Assembly: GCF_014697615.1 (NCBI RefSeq)
Contig: NZ_JACJSD010000003.1
Coordinates: 186,001 to 250,000, forward strand
Source of the DNA: Nostoc sp. FACHB-280
GTDB taxonomy: Bacteria > Cyanobacteriota > Cyanobacteriia > Cyanobacteriales > Nostocaceae
Direction of reading: 5' to 3'
Length of the DNA stretch: 64,000 bases
The first letter of the stretch is position 1, and each line of letters starts with the position of its first letter. Under the pieces are notes generated by a model. That model had not been told where the DNA came from and made no database searches. It was given only the letters and a program-made list of their open reading frames with translations. Position numbers and translations under genes: made by a program. Shown piece after piece: positions 25,572-34,371 of the stretch.

Positions 25572-26384
25572 TTATTGCCGTTGAAAACGCAGAGCATCAA
25601 TTGATTGTGCTGTGAGAAAGATACCTAAAAAAATGTAACTAGCAAATAAAATTAAGGCGCTGGTGTCAAAAATTCCTTGAATAAAGGTGTTGAACTGTTT
25701 GAGTAATGATAAATGAGCGATCGCTTCGCCCACGGGGCCGCCTATACTTTTAGCAATTAAATCCACAAATAACAGTAACAACACTAAAGCAAAGGTCATC
25801 ACAGCAGCCAGAATCGTACTGTCTGTTAAGGAGGAAACAAACATTCCCAGTGATAAAATTGCGGCTGCCAGCAAAATTAAACCTAAATGACCAACTAGAA
25901 GAATAACTGGCGACATGGGAGGGTTAGAAGCACCAATGGCGATCGCTTCAAATATCAACAGTGGTGCGACCATTGTAATTAAGAATGTCACTACACCTAA
26001 TAATTTGCCAACTGCTACTGCCCAATTCGTTAAGGGTGAGGTGGCTAATAACTCTAATGTGCCACGTTTGCGTTCTTCGGCGTACAGTCCCATCGACAAA
26101 ATTGGCAAAATAAACAACAATAACCAACCCATCCGGTCTAAAAATGCCCGAATAAATTCATAAGGGACATCAATTAACGGTACTGGTACACCCAATTGTT
26201 GACCTTGTAAGTCGATGGCTGCAACGGAGGGTAAAATTCCATCGGGGCCGAACAAAATGGTGACAAAAAATAACCCGGAGATCAACCAAAATACCCCGGC
26301 GATCGCATAAGCTAAGGGCGAGACAAAGTAACTCTGTAACTCTCGGCGATAAATGGCAATAATATTCGCCAGTACTATACCCAT
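25572..26384 (-). CDS. ABC-2 transporter permease, GldF-type
   Basis: A 270-residue permease with six hydrophobic helices. The N-terminal ANIIAIYRRELQSYFVSPLAY is the amphipathic entry segment; the coupling helix appears as YAEERKRGTLELLATSPLTNW, the canonical EERxxGTLExLxxSP motif. Its ATG follows the TAA of the ATPase gene directly (TAAATG), so translation is coupled. It should form a complex with the ATPase, GldG-like protein and DUF4340 protein. Confidence 0.9.
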   Translation of the reverse strand: MGIVLANIIAIYRRELQSYFVSPLAYAIAGVFWLISGLFFVTILFGPDGILPSVAAIDLQGQQLGVPVPLIDVPYEFIRAFLDRMGWLLLFILPILSMGLYAEERKRGTLELLATSPLTNWAVAVGKLLGVVTFLITMVAPLLIFEAIAIGASNPPMSPVILLVGHLGLILLAAAILSLGMFVSSLTDSTILAAVMTFALVLLLLFVDLIAKSIGGPVGEAIAHLSLLKQFNTFIQGIFDTSALILFASYIFLGIFLTAQSIDALRFQRQ

Positions 26385-27386
26385 TTATGCTGCTTCTCCT
26401 TCGTTGGCGATTGAGTCTGTCTCTGGTTCAAAACGCTTTTCTTCTGTGGTCAGTTGCAAGAACACATCTTCTAAGGTGGCGCTAACTCGGCGCATTTCTT
26501 GTAACCCAAACCCAGCGCGGATTAAGGTGGCGGCGATTTCTCTTCCTGGTTCGGTTCCCGGTTGAGCAATCACGCGCAAATAAGCCCGTCCGTCTGTAGG
26601 ATTGATCAGATGATGACCAGGAATTGATTCTACCAGACTCACGCCAGCAACATTTTGTAATACTTGTTTGGCGAGATTTGCTTCGCCATCAATTTCTAAT
26701 TCATATCCTGAGCCACCTGTCAATTGTGTCATCAGACTTTCGGGTGTATTAGTAGCTACAACTTTACCCCGGTTAATAATAGCAACACGGCTACAAGTCA
26801 TACTCACTTCTGGCAAGATGTGGGTAGACAAAATGATGGTATGTGTACCGGCTAGGCTTTTAATTAAATTGCGGACTTCGATGATTTGTCTGGGGTCAAG
26901 TCCAACGGTGGGTTCATCTAAAATAATGGCTGGTGGATCATGCACGATCGCCTGAGCAATACCGACTCTTTGGCGATATCCTTTAGAAAGTTTGCGAATA
27001 ATGACTTTTTGCTTATCTTCTAAATTACAGCGTGCGATCGCTGCTTTGACTTTTGCGGTGCGATCGCCTGCGGGGACACCTTTGATTCTGGCGACAAAAT
27101 GCAAAAATCCCTCCACCGTCATCTCTGGATATAACGGCGGTGTTTCTGGTAAATAACCAATGCGTTGACGCACCGCCAAAGAATTATCATGGACATCAAA
27201 CCCAGAAATTTTCGCTGTACCGCTAGTTGCGGGTAAATACCCCGCTAAAATTCGCATCGTTGTGGTTTTACCAGCGCCATTCGGCCCCAAAAACCCTAAA
27301 ATTTCCCCTGGTTCAACCCGAAAAGTTACATCCGTAATCGCTGGGGTAGAACCGTAAGTTTTACTGAGATGTTCAACTTCAATCAT
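26385..27386 (-). CDS. ABC transporter ATP-binding protein, GldA-type
   Basis: A 333-residue ATPase: Walker A GPNGAGKTTTM, signature LSKGYRQRVGIAQAI, Walker B AIILDEPTVGLDPRQ and a STHILPEV switch. The LSKGYRQR variant of the signature and a C-terminal regulatory domain of 110 residues are features of the GldA/NosF-like group. It is the first gene of the minus-strand operon; the 850-base gene-free stretch upstream should hold its promoter. Confidence 0.9.
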   Translation of the reverse strand: MIEVEHLSKTYGSTPAITDVTFRVEPGEILGFLGPNGAGKTTTMRILAGYLPATSGTAKISGFDVHDNSLAVRQRIGYLPETPPLYPEMTVEGFLHFVARIKGVPAGDRTAKVKAAIARCNLEDKQKVIIRKLSKGYRQRVGIAQAIVHDPPAIILDEPTVGLDPRQIIEVRNLIKSLAGTHTIILSTHILPEVSMTCSRVAIINRGKVVATNTPESLMTQLTGGSGYELEIDGEANLAKQVLQNVAGVSLVESIPGHHLINPTDGRAYLRVIAQPGTEPGREIAATLIRAGFGLQEMRRVSATLEDVFLQLTTEEKRFEPETDSIANEGEAA

Positions 27387-27814
27387 CGGTCTGGTCTGTG
27401 GGCGATCGTAAACTAGAGAATACCCAACAATCTTAGATCATGATGGAATAGTAATTGGTTTTGTGCCTATAAAACACGCAAAATTTTTAGTAACTTTTAC
27501 TACTTAGTTTGAGTCTTTTAACTTGCCAGCAACATTAATACATTAAACAAAATACTAAAATAACTTGCTTAATCAGACAGATAAAAAAGTTTAAAATGCT
27601 GTTTACATCTCAGATATTTTGGCATTTTGGCAGTTAGTTAAAATTTGTCTATGCTAAATTGAAGAATACTACAAGAATGACCTTGAGCTAAACACTAAGC
27701 ATGGTGTAAAAACTCTTCTTATTGTCTAAATCATTAGTCTTCTTGACGACCTATTAAGTTTAATTCCTATTCTTTTTTCTAACCCAAGGTGTGTCGCCAC
27801 TTTCAAGCTATTTC

Positions 27815-27841
27815 GACGGGTGCAAGCCCGTCTTTTATTTT
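27815..27841 (+). terminator. Terminator-like hairpin in gene-free region
   Basis: Stem GACGGG / CCCGTC with a 6-base loop, then TTTTATTTT. The plus-strand polarity of the T-run means it would end a plus-strand transcript, yet no plus-strand coding gene precedes it within several kilobases. It may end a small RNA or an antisense transcript. Confidence 0.5.
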
Positions 27842-28119
27842 GCTGATATAGCAAAGTGCTGATTGCTAATGTAGCCGCTCTATATTTTCAAAGGTTTCAG
27901 TTATCAACCTAGTCTCATACAAAATTCTGGTAATTATATCAGCAGTTTTGAATTTTAAAGGAATTTATGGCAATTATTTTATTTCAATGTAATCAAGAAT
28001 ACCTGTCTCGCTTAATATCAGCTTTTATAAGTTTTGGATACATCCTATAGGAAGATGCTACGAGGCAAAATTCATGAGTAAATAAATGCGGGATGTTGTT
28101 ATGCACTGGATTTATAGTC

Positions 28120-28153
28120 AGGTTTGGTGGTGAGCCAAACCTTTTTTCTTTTT
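28120..28153 (+). terminator. Strong intrinsic terminator in gene-free region
   Basis: A perfect 8-base stem AGGTTTGG / CCAAACCT with a 7-base loop (TGGTGAG) is followed by TTTTTTCTTTTT. This is a textbook Rho-independent terminator on the plus strand, with no plus-strand coding gene upstream. The next annotated gene is on the minus strand and ends at 28241. Confidence 0.7.
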
Positions 28154-28240
28154 GCAGTTATTAAAAGAATTGCCTACAAATCTATCAGGTAAAAATGATG
28201 ATTAATAGTCAATACTTGTACAAAATACTTAAGTTTTGTG

Positions 28241-28588
28241 TCAATCTCTATATTCTCCAATAACTTCAATTTGACCAACGATGTTTTCGTTCAACTGTTC
28301 TAGTTCTTCTGCCGGAATCCACCATTCTGTATGATATGAAGCTCCTACTTGATGCACTTCATATTTATCCATAAATTCTTTTTTGACTTCAAAGCGTGTG
28401 ACATAACCCACACCACTATCTGGAATATTCCATTTAGTGGCAATTTCTTTTGCATATTGCTCGTTGGTTACTGGGTAAAAAATCGGCTGTTCTGGTAGTC
28501 GCGGGGGCCATTTTTTGAAACCACTTTGTTGTACCAATGCCAACTCTTTGGTGCCAGTCGGACGATACAGAGTTACTGTTTCTTCCAT
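28241..28588 (-). CDS. Conserved small protein, unknown function
   Basis: A 115-residue soluble protein. The start MEETVTLYRPTGTKELALV, the middle FKKWPPRLPEQPIFYPV and the tail WWIPAEELEQLNENIVG in pieces match a short family that is widespread in cyanobacteria and is often labelled ADP-ribosylation/crystallin J1-like by annotation transfer. I see no ADP-ribosyl hydrolase motif, so that label is unreliable. It may be co-transcribed after the porin gene, 24 bases away. Confidence 0.75.
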   Translation of the reverse strand: MEETVTLYRPTGTKELALVQQSGFKKWPPRLPEQPIFYPVTNEQYAKEIATKWNIPDSGVGYVTRFEVKKEFMDKYEVHQVGASYHTEWWIPAEELEQLNENIVGQIEVIGEYRD

Positions 28589-28612
28589 GAATCATTTTTG
28601 TATTCGTTTGAG

Positions 28613-30304
28613 CTAAAACAGAAATGTACTGCGAAGAATTCCAATAGTAACCGGGTCACTGTCTGGTGTATGACCAGGTTCCAATATATGAATTATCCCT
28701 GGTGTAATGTAGATGTTATCTGTCATTTTAAAACGATAAAAAGCTTCTATTTGCGTGGTGGTTCCTGGTTGTCCGCCGGCACGTCCTAAACCTGTATTCT
28801 CAAAATCTGGGACATTATTACCCACGGGTAAAGTACTACTAGTAATTTTTGGTGGTTGTCCAACATAAATACCACCTAAATTACCTTGAGCAAACAAATC
28901 GGGGAAGTTTAAAAACACCATGTAATTGGTTGTTTCGACACTACCCGATCGCCCAGGAATAGAAGAAGTAGTATAACCACCCCACGCGCCGACAGTGAAG
29001 CGGGGCGAAATTTGCCAGCTGAGTGTCCCACCATAGGCGTTGGTTTGTAAAGGTGCATTAGTCGCTGTTAAACATTCATCGCCAACAAAGGTGAGCAAAC
29101 AACCATCAGAAGCATAGTTATTAACGTAATACAAACTCAAATCAACACTATCAGTTGGTGTTAATAACAACTGCACTGCTGCCGTTGTCGTTCCATCAAA
29201 CAAACCACTACGTTCACCCGCTTTCCCTGGAGTGTAACTAGTATATAAAGCTTGTAAACTGGCACGTTTGGCAAATTGCCAATCTACAGCAATTCCACCA
29301 TGACCAAAGCCGATATCTAAAATTGGGTTTCTTTGGGCTAACCAAGATAAAGGCCCCGTAGCTGCACTCTCGACTCGAACGGGGCCACGGAAAGCGTTGG
29401 TCATGTTTACGCCTTCTGTTCCTACCATCACCGCTAATTTGTCAGTGACTAACCAGCGATAATTCAAGTCAATTACAGTTAATTTGTTATCTGTGGGATA
29501 TTCGTAACTCAGGGCAAAGTCATTGCTCAATTTAGGTTTTGTGCTACCGTCAGCAGCCACTAACCCGGTAAATAGATAACTACGGGGCGTTAATTGAGTA
29601 GTTAAACTCAGGTAGGAAAAGTTAATTACATTAAAGTTTGTGCCATTATCATCTGAGTCTTTCACACCATCTCTAGGGTTAACGTCACCACGGTTAGAAC
29701 TCCGCCCTTGAACACCTACAATTAACAGTCCGTTAAGTTTAGTTGTGGTAGAAAATTGGTTCGCTTCCAGTGCCGCAGTCCGCGCTTCTAAACTATCTAC
29801 TCGTCCCCGCAAGGTGGTTAATTCATTGCTGAATTCTGATTGTAAGCGTTGAATTGTATCTAAATCTGCACGAGTTACTAGTTCGGCGCTGGGTGCTGCA
29901 ACTGCAAGAATTTGGTTGATTTTATCTAAGCAAGCATTCATCCCGGCAGCAAATTCATAGCGAGAGACAGCGCGATCGCCCCGAAATGAATTATTAGGAT
30001 AGCCAGCAATGCAGTTATAGCGTTCTACTAAAGATTGCAACGCGGTAAAAGCCCAATCACTAGGTTGGACATCATTCAATTGTGACACCGATGTAACTTG
30101 TGCCATCGGTTCGGTATTTTCTATTACACCCTGATCAATAGAAGCGGCAGGAAAAATCGAGGAATTTTGATTGTCTAAACTTAGACTGGGTTCTATCTCA
30201 GTATTTGTATAATCTTGGGCAGAGGCTATCTGTGATCCGCCGTTTAATCCCGCAATCACAAAAGACGCAATTATCCAGAATTTTAGATGATTGTAGCGAA
30301 TCAC
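28613..30304 (-). CDS. SLH-domain outer membrane porin (iron uptake porin family)
   Basis: The open frame reaches 30607 and would overlap the start of the divergent gene at 30502. I place the start at the GTG at 30304, which opens directly on a signal peptide (FWIIASFVIAGLNGG, cleavage near ASAQ) and gives 563 residues, the usual family size. An SLH domain (SQLNDVQPSDWAFTALQSLVERYNC in pieces, GYPNNSFRG, SRYEFAAGM) binds cell-wall polymer; a coiled-coil segment (LTTLRGRVDSLEARTAALE) follows; the rest is a beta-barrel ending in phenylalanine (TFLF). These proteins are major outer membrane porins for ions and small solutes. Confidence 0.85.
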   Translation of the reverse strand: MIRYNHLKFWIIASFVIAGLNGGSQIASAQDYTNTEIEPSLSLDNQNSSIFPAASIDQGVIENTEPMAQVTSVSQLNDVQPSDWAFTALQSLVERYNCIAGYPNNSFRGDRAVSRYEFAAGMNACLDKINQILAVAAPSAELVTRADLDTIQRLQSEFSNELTTLRGRVDSLEARTAALEANQFSTTTKLNGLLIVGVQGRSSNRGDVNPRDGVKDSDDNGTNFNVINFSYLSLTTQLTPRSYLFTGLVAADGSTKPKLSNDFALSYEYPTDNKLTVIDLNYRWLVTDKLAVMVGTEGVNMTNAFRGPVRVESAATGPLSWLAQRNPILDIGFGHGGIAVDWQFAKRASLQALYTSYTPGKAGERSGLFDGTTTAAVQLLLTPTDSVDLSLYYVNNYASDGCLLTFVGDECLTATNAPLQTNAYGGTLSWQISPRFTVGAWGGYTTSSIPGRSGSVETTNYMVFLNFPDLFAQGNLGGIYVGQPPKITSSTLPVGNNVPDFENTGLGRAGGQPGTTTQIEAFYRFKMTDNIYITPGIIHILEPGHTPDSDPVTIGILRSTFLF

Positions 30305-30501
30305 GTTAAGTTCCAATTGATTAAGCTCTACATTGAATACTGAAGTTCGAGTGTAAGCAAAATTATCAGTTTCGGCATGAGAAATTTCACCGACTTTGTA
30401 CCAAATAAGACGAAACAGATTCTGGGCAACTAGCAAAAACGCGAGTATAAAAGTAGAAATAACCAGCCTTGCACCACTTACTAGATTGACCGAGAAGCAA
30501 T

Positions 30502-31908
30502 ATGGCACATCAATCACGCAGACTATCGCTAAAATTCTTGAGACGCAATCAAACTTCCTCTGAAATCGCCGAAAAAGCACCACAACAGGGAAATTTACTG
30601 TCATCAACCGTAGCGGTTACTGTTCTATTTAGTAGTGCTGGGTTAATTCTCATATTTGCTTGGATTAGTTGGCTGTTTATCTTCAATCCCGACAAAATTG
30701 TTTGGATGAACAAGTTTTTACCAGAATGGGCGCAAATTCCCTTTGGTTATAGTGAACATCCCCACACCCTTCCCGAAATTGAAGCCAGCATACAAGCACA
30801 AAAACAAACATCCGGCGCAACTCTGGCTTTAGATAAAAACGACAACGCATTTTTATTGCCGGTTTTTCAGCAACGTCCTAACTGTCAGTCTAATTGTGAA
30901 GAACTGGTAGCATTGCGAGTTTATCAACTAGCAACAGACTCAGAATTTCAATCAAAAAGCGAAAAATACTATCGTTTAGCAACTCAATTAGCTGTAACTG
31001 GGATAGACAAGTCATTTGTGGATAGTAAAGCCGAGAATGAGGATAATAACCTCTTACCTTTCACAACAATCAAAGGTTTTGATGATGAAACACCTGCATC
31101 AGGTGTTTGGTTGAATTTGCAAGGAGAATATCAAAAAGGCACAAGTGCGATCGCCTACGGTCAGATTTTATATTACAATCCAGAACGCTCTAACTTAATT
31201 CAACTGCTCTCGTGGAAGAGTTCTAACGGCCAATCACCAAAATGGCAACAAGTGACTGGCAATGATGATAAAGAATTAATTTTAGATCAGACAGTCGGTT
31301 TAGAACCCCAATTACGGGTTTACCAAGTTAAACCAACTAAACTTTATCTCAACCCAATTCAGTTAGATAAAATTTCTCTCAAACCACCAGCTATTAAAGA
31401 GACTCCTTACCAAAACGCCATCTCAATTGCCCGTAGTGGTTTATGGACACCAGCCCTAGAATCGTTAAAATCTCTGCAAAAACAACGCAAAAACGCTTTA
31501 CCCGCCACAGCCCAAGCCCAAGTGGATTTTATTCGCTTACACTCTGAATTCACCAAAGCACAAGCCGAAAAAACTTGGGCTAGTCCTAGTGAACAAGTCT
31601 TAGCAGATTTAATTGATGGGCGTTGGGATAAAGCTTTAAAAGTATTTAAAGCATCACCCCAAAATGCCCAAGAAATTTCTATTCTGTTAAAAGCCGAAAA
31701 AGGCAAGTTGTGGAATCGTGTAGCATCAGCATTAGAAGTTAATCCACAACAGCCAGATGTACTCACATGGGGGGCGTTAATCTTAGCTGTTCAGCAAGGA
31801 GATGCAAGTGCTACAGCTTGGCTAGAAAAACAGCCAAAAATCTCCAAAGATACCATTGCAGAAATTCAAGCTTTGCTCAAACGATTGCATCATGAATCGG
31901 AAAAATGA
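30502..31908 (+). CDS. Conserved cyanobacterial membrane-anchored protein, unknown function
   Basis: A 468-residue protein with a basic N-terminus and one transmembrane helix at about residues 38-62 (VTVLFSSAGLILIFAWISWLFIF). The large outer part contains two cysteines close together (PNCQSNCEEL, about residue 131) and a helical, TPR-like C-terminal half (ALESLKSLQKQRKNAL, AQVDFIRLHSEFTKAQAE, WDKALKVFKASP). No enzyme motif is seen. It is divergent from the porin gene with about 200 bases between the chosen starts and ends in a clear terminator. Confidence 0.75.
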   Translation: MAHQSRRLSLKFLRRNQTSSEIAEKAPQQGNLLSSTVAVTVLFSSAGLILIFAWISWLFIFNPDKIVWMNKFLPEWAQIPFGYSEHPHTLPEIEASIQAQKQTSGATLALDKNDNAFLLPVFQQRPNCQSNCEELVALRVYQLATDSEFQSKSEKYYRLATQLAVTGIDKSFVDSKAENEDNNLLPFTTIKGFDDETPASGVWLNLQGEYQKGTSAIAYGQILYYNPERSNLIQLLSWKSSNGQSPKWQQVTGNDDKELILDQTVGLEPQLRVYQVKPTKLYLNPIQLDKISLKPPAIKETPYQNAISIARSGLWTPALESLKSLQKQRKNALPATAQAQVDFIRLHSEFTKAQAEKTWASPSEQVLADLIDGRWDKALKVFKASPQNAQEISILLKAEKGKLWNRVASALEVNPQQPDVLTWGALILAVQQGDASATAWLEKQPKISKDTIAEIQALLKRLHHESEK

Positions 31909-31937
31909 AGAGGCAGAATTAAGTCAAAAATTAAAAG

Positions 31938-31990
31938 TCAAAAGTCAAAAATTTTCTTACTTTTTAATTTTGACTTTTGATTTTTTTTTA
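31938..31990 (+). terminator. Intrinsic terminator after the 30502 gene
   Basis: A 13-base perfect stem TCAAAAGTCAAAA / TTTTGACTTTTGA with a 17-base A/T-rich loop is followed by nine or more T residues. It lies 30 bases after the stop codon on the plus strand. Confidence 0.75.
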
Positions 31991-32161
31991 GGGGTGTAGG
32001 TGTGAAAAATCCTTACGCCCATTTTCAACAGATAGCCTTTATGTATGAGTTTTGAATTTAATTGACAATAAAGTGACAGCACTGACAGCTAATATTATGT
32101 GCAATCGCACCTGATTCAGGAATTGGGATAAATCTTCCCGAACCACTAATTGTATGTTTAA

Positions 32162-32248
32162 CGGAGAGGGAGGGATTCGAACCCTCGTTGAAGTTGCCCC
32201 CAAACAGCATTTCCAGTGCTGCGCCTTCAACCACTCGGCCACCTCTCC
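32162..32248 (-). tRNA. tRNA-Ser (anticodon GGA)
   Basis: On the minus strand an 87-base cloverleaf begins GGAGAGGTGGCCGAGTGG and ends CCTCTCCG. The acceptor stem GGAGAGG/CCTCTCC pairs fully, the D-arm has GCCGAGTGGTTGAAGGC, the anticodon loop CTGGAAA gives GGA, a long variable arm (class II, as in serine tRNAs) follows, and the T-arm reads GAGGGTTCGAATCCCTC. CCA is not encoded. GGA decodes UCC and UCU. Confidence 0.95.
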
Positions 32249-32344
32249 AGGTGTCACAATTTTTTATTGTAATATAAACTTATAGAAAATGCAAATATCT
32301 AGCAAGACATTTTAGAGTAGAGAAAAGCCAAATTCAAAATCAAG

Positions 32345-32713
32345 ATGTCCCGTACATACAAAATTAAAATCCGCGATCGCGCCACTGGTAAAGAATACAC
32401 TCTTCAAGTCCCAGATGACCGCTACATCTTACACTCTGCCGAAAAACAAGGTGTGGAATTGCCTTTTTCTTGCCGTAATGGGGCTTGTACAGCTTGCGCT
32501 GTCAGGGTTTTGTCGGGAGAAATTGACCAACCAGAGGCGGTTGGCTTGTCGTTAGAGTTACGCCGACAAGGTTACGCTTTACTGTGTGTAAGTTACGCCC
32601 GTTCCGATTTGGAAGTAGAAACACAAGACGAAGATGAAGTCTATGAACTCCAATTTGGGCGTTACTTTGCTAAAGGTAGAGTGAAAGCGGGTTTACCGTT
32701 AGACGAAGATTAA
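32345..32713 (+). CDS. Plant-type [2Fe-2S] ferredoxin with C-terminal extension
   Basis: A 122-residue ferredoxin. Cluster ligands are C43, C48, C51 (CRNGACTAC) and C81 (LLCVSYA), the standard plant-type arrangement. The chain is about 25 residues longer than photosynthetic PetF, with an added tail YELQFGRYFAKGRVKAG, as in the FdC2-type ferredoxins of cyanobacteria and chloroplasts. The replacement of the usual CSTCAGK loop by CTACAVRV suggests different partners or potential. It carries electrons in the cytoplasm. Start is ATG, with the tRNA-Ser gene divergent upstream. Confidence 0.88.
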   Translation: MSRTYKIKIRDRATGKEYTLQVPDDRYILHSAEKQGVELPFSCRNGACTACAVRVLSGEIDQPEAVGLSLELRRQGYALLCVSYARSDLEVETQDEDEVYELQFGRYFAKGRVKAGLPLDED

Positions 32714-32822
32714 GACTGGGAGGAGGGGACAAGGGGGATAAGGTGGACAAGGTGGAAACTATATTTCTTCTCCCCTGTCTACCCCCTCTCCCTTGTCTCC
32801 CTATCTCCCCAACTCCCTCGGC
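32714..32822. repeat. Low-complexity GACAAGG / CCTTGTC tract
   Basis: A purine-rich GGGGACAAGGGGGATAAGG segment is followed by a pyrimidine-rich CCCTCTCCCTTGTCTCCC segment. It is the same class as the tract at 2702-2910. It extends the reading frame of the nuclease gene upstream with a spurious Leu/Pro/Cys-rich segment that should not be taken as protein. Confidence 0.75.
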
Positions 32823-32847
32823 TTCTAAAGGGTGCAAAAGAATCAAA

Positions 32848-33411
32848 ATGCGAATATCTAATATTATTTCAGGGCGTTTTGGGTTTTGGACGCGAAAAAT
32901 AGCTATATTAGCTTGCTTATTACTATTGGTAAGTTGTCAAGCCAAAAATCAGCCTACAGACAATCAAATCTTGGTGAAGGTGGCGCGTGTTGTGAGTGGG
33001 CAAAGTTTAGAAGTACTAGGTATGGGTGAACAACCTAATTTTGCTTCGCCAGTGCGCTTAATTGGCCTTGATGCACCAGATTTGCGGCAAAATCCTTGGG
33101 GTGATGAAGCGAGACAAAGCTTAGAAAAGTTAATTGGTGGTGTAGAACAATCAATCAAGCTAGAGTTTGATATTGAAAATAAAGATAAACTGGGGCGGAC
33201 ATTGGCTTATGTCTGGAAAGACAACCAGTTATTAAATGAACAAATAGTCAAACAAGGATATGCGCTGTTTGTGGGGCGATCGCCTAATCACAAATATGAT
33301 CAACGCCTAGAACGCGCCCAACAGTGGGCAAGAATTATGGGAGAAGGAATTTGGAACCCAAAAAATCCTATGCGCCAAACTCCGGCTGAGTTCCGGTTTT
33401 TGAACAGATGA
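32848..33411 (+). CDS. Thermonuclease (SNase-like) lipoprotein
   Basis: Start is set at ATG 32848 (187 residues), because the upstream frame is a translated intergenic repeat. The N-terminus is a lipoprotein signal with lipobox LVSC, so the protein is anchored on the outer face of the membrane. The SNase/OB fold domain contains RLIGLDAPDLRQNPWGDEAR and KDKLGRTLAYVW, where the family has its calcium-binding aspartate and catalytic arginines, and a closing YDQRLERAQQWAR. It may degrade extracellular or periplasmic nucleic acid; activity is inferred from motifs. Confidence 0.82.
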   Translation: MRISNIISGRFGFWTRKIAILACLLLLVSCQAKNQPTDNQILVKVARVVSGQSLEVLGMGEQPNFASPVRLIGLDAPDLRQNPWGDEARQSLEKLIGGVEQSIKLEFDIENKDKLGRTLAYVWKDNQLLNEQIVKQGYALFVGRSPNHKYDQRLERAQQWARIMGEGIWNPKNPMRQTPAEFRFLNR

Positions 33412-33443
33412 AATAACAGATATTTTGGGAAAAGAAAATTAAA

Positions 33444-34244
33444 TCATGATTCTTTTTTGCCTTGTTCTTCAATTGTTTGTCGTACTATTTCAATATCTAA
33501 CTCAAGTACACGAGCAATTTGTTCTACACTCAGTCCCTCATTAAGTAATCGTGGGACTGTTTTTAATTTTGTAGCTAGTTCTGTTTCTTGCTGAACTTCT
33601 TCTTTAACTTCTTGATAAAATCGGGTTTGTCGCCATTCTGTTAAGCCAAACATCGCTTCCAACTCCTGTCGTGTATAGGATGAAAATTTATAAATGAGCA
33701 TCCTTTCTACTAATTCTAAGAGGTGACGACGATTTGCTGCATCTGCTTTTTGTATCTGCTTCATCAGGTTTTTTGCTTCTTGTATTGCCTCATTTTCAGT
33801 AGCAACTACCAGCCTGATAATGCCAAAACCAATAGATGATGATTGATCAGTTAATTCATCCAGATAAACTACGCGAATTTGACCAGCAGCTAGTGAATTT
33901 TGATACGCAAGAGGTATACCAGGATCAATACTGCGTTTTGCCCAAATTACCACAGCTTGCCAGGATTGCTGAGGTCTATATTGATTTAAGTAGAGAAATG
34001 CCTCTGTAATCAACCGCCAGTATAAATCGTCATCACGTTGATACTGTATCTCAACAAAATATATTGGGTCTTTTGAATACTCAGGTTTGGGCAGAAATAA
34101 GCCATCAATACGCCGTGCTAGTTCTTTTATTTCTACAGACGAAAATTCATAGTGTAGTGCCAATGCTGGAGGCTGTTCTAGCAATTCAAATAAAACGCTG
34201 GGGAGATTTTGCAGCAGGGTGTAAAAGATAGTGTCTGTTTTCAT
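33444..34244 (-). CDS. DUF2887 / Rpn-family PD-(D/E)XK nuclease-like protein
   Basis: A 266-residue protein. The start MKTDTIFYTLLQNLPSVLFELL is that of the DUF2887 family, common in cyanobacteria and related to Rpn (YhgA-like) recombination-promoting nucleases. The nuclease core is RRIDGLFLP with its aspartate and YFVEIQYQ with the E-x-Q variant of the catalytic motif. The C-terminal part has the usual helical segment RRHLLELVERMLIYKF, QELEAMFGL, and a helix-turn-helix-like ending GLSVEQIARVLELDIEIV. These genes occur in many copies and their native role is unclear. Single gene. Confidence 0.85.
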   Translation of the reverse strand: MKTDTIFYTLLQNLPSVLFELLEQPPALALHYEFSSVEIKELARRIDGLFLPKPEYSKDPIYFVEIQYQRDDDLYWRLITEAFLYLNQYRPQQSWQAVVIWAKRSIDPGIPLAYQNSLAAGQIRVVYLDELTDQSSSIGFGIIRLVVATENEAIQEAKNLMKQIQKADAANRRHLLELVERMLIYKFSSYTRQELEAMFGLTEWRQTRFYQEVKEEVQQETELATKLKTVPRLLNEGLSVEQIARVLELDIEIVRQTIEEQGKKES

Positions 34245-34371
34245 TCATGATTGCTGTTTTGTCTCAGTATATAACTACAGCGATCGCACCTTTGAATGTA
34301 TGATTCAGGGTTGAGTCGTGACTGCTGAGTGTGGGACTATTGACTTTTGAGCATTGACCATCAACTTACCC

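Larger units (their letters stand above)
27387..28240. other. Long gene-free region, possible small RNA locus
   Basis: No protein frame of credible length occurs here on either strand. The left end must include the promoter of the ABC operon (minus). On the plus strand two terminator-like hairpins (27815-27841 and 28120-28153) are seen without an upstream coding gene, which suggests one or two short non-coding transcripts. The sequence is A+T-rich and lacks the tandem repeats that fill most other gaps in this window. Confidence 0.4.

Noticed and set aside
30305-30607. N-terminal 101-codon extension of the porin
   Set aside because: It would overlap the divergent gene at 30502 and put an odd segment before a good signal peptide; the GTG at 30304 is a better start.
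32743-32847. 35-codon N-terminal extension of the nuclease lipoprotein
   Set aside because: It is translated repeat DNA; the lipobox is correctly placed only from the ATG at 32848.
33444-34244. DUF2887/Rpn protein as part of a transposon or defence island
   Set aside because: No inverted repeats, transposase or defence partner adjoin it; such genes are common single copies in cyanobacteria.
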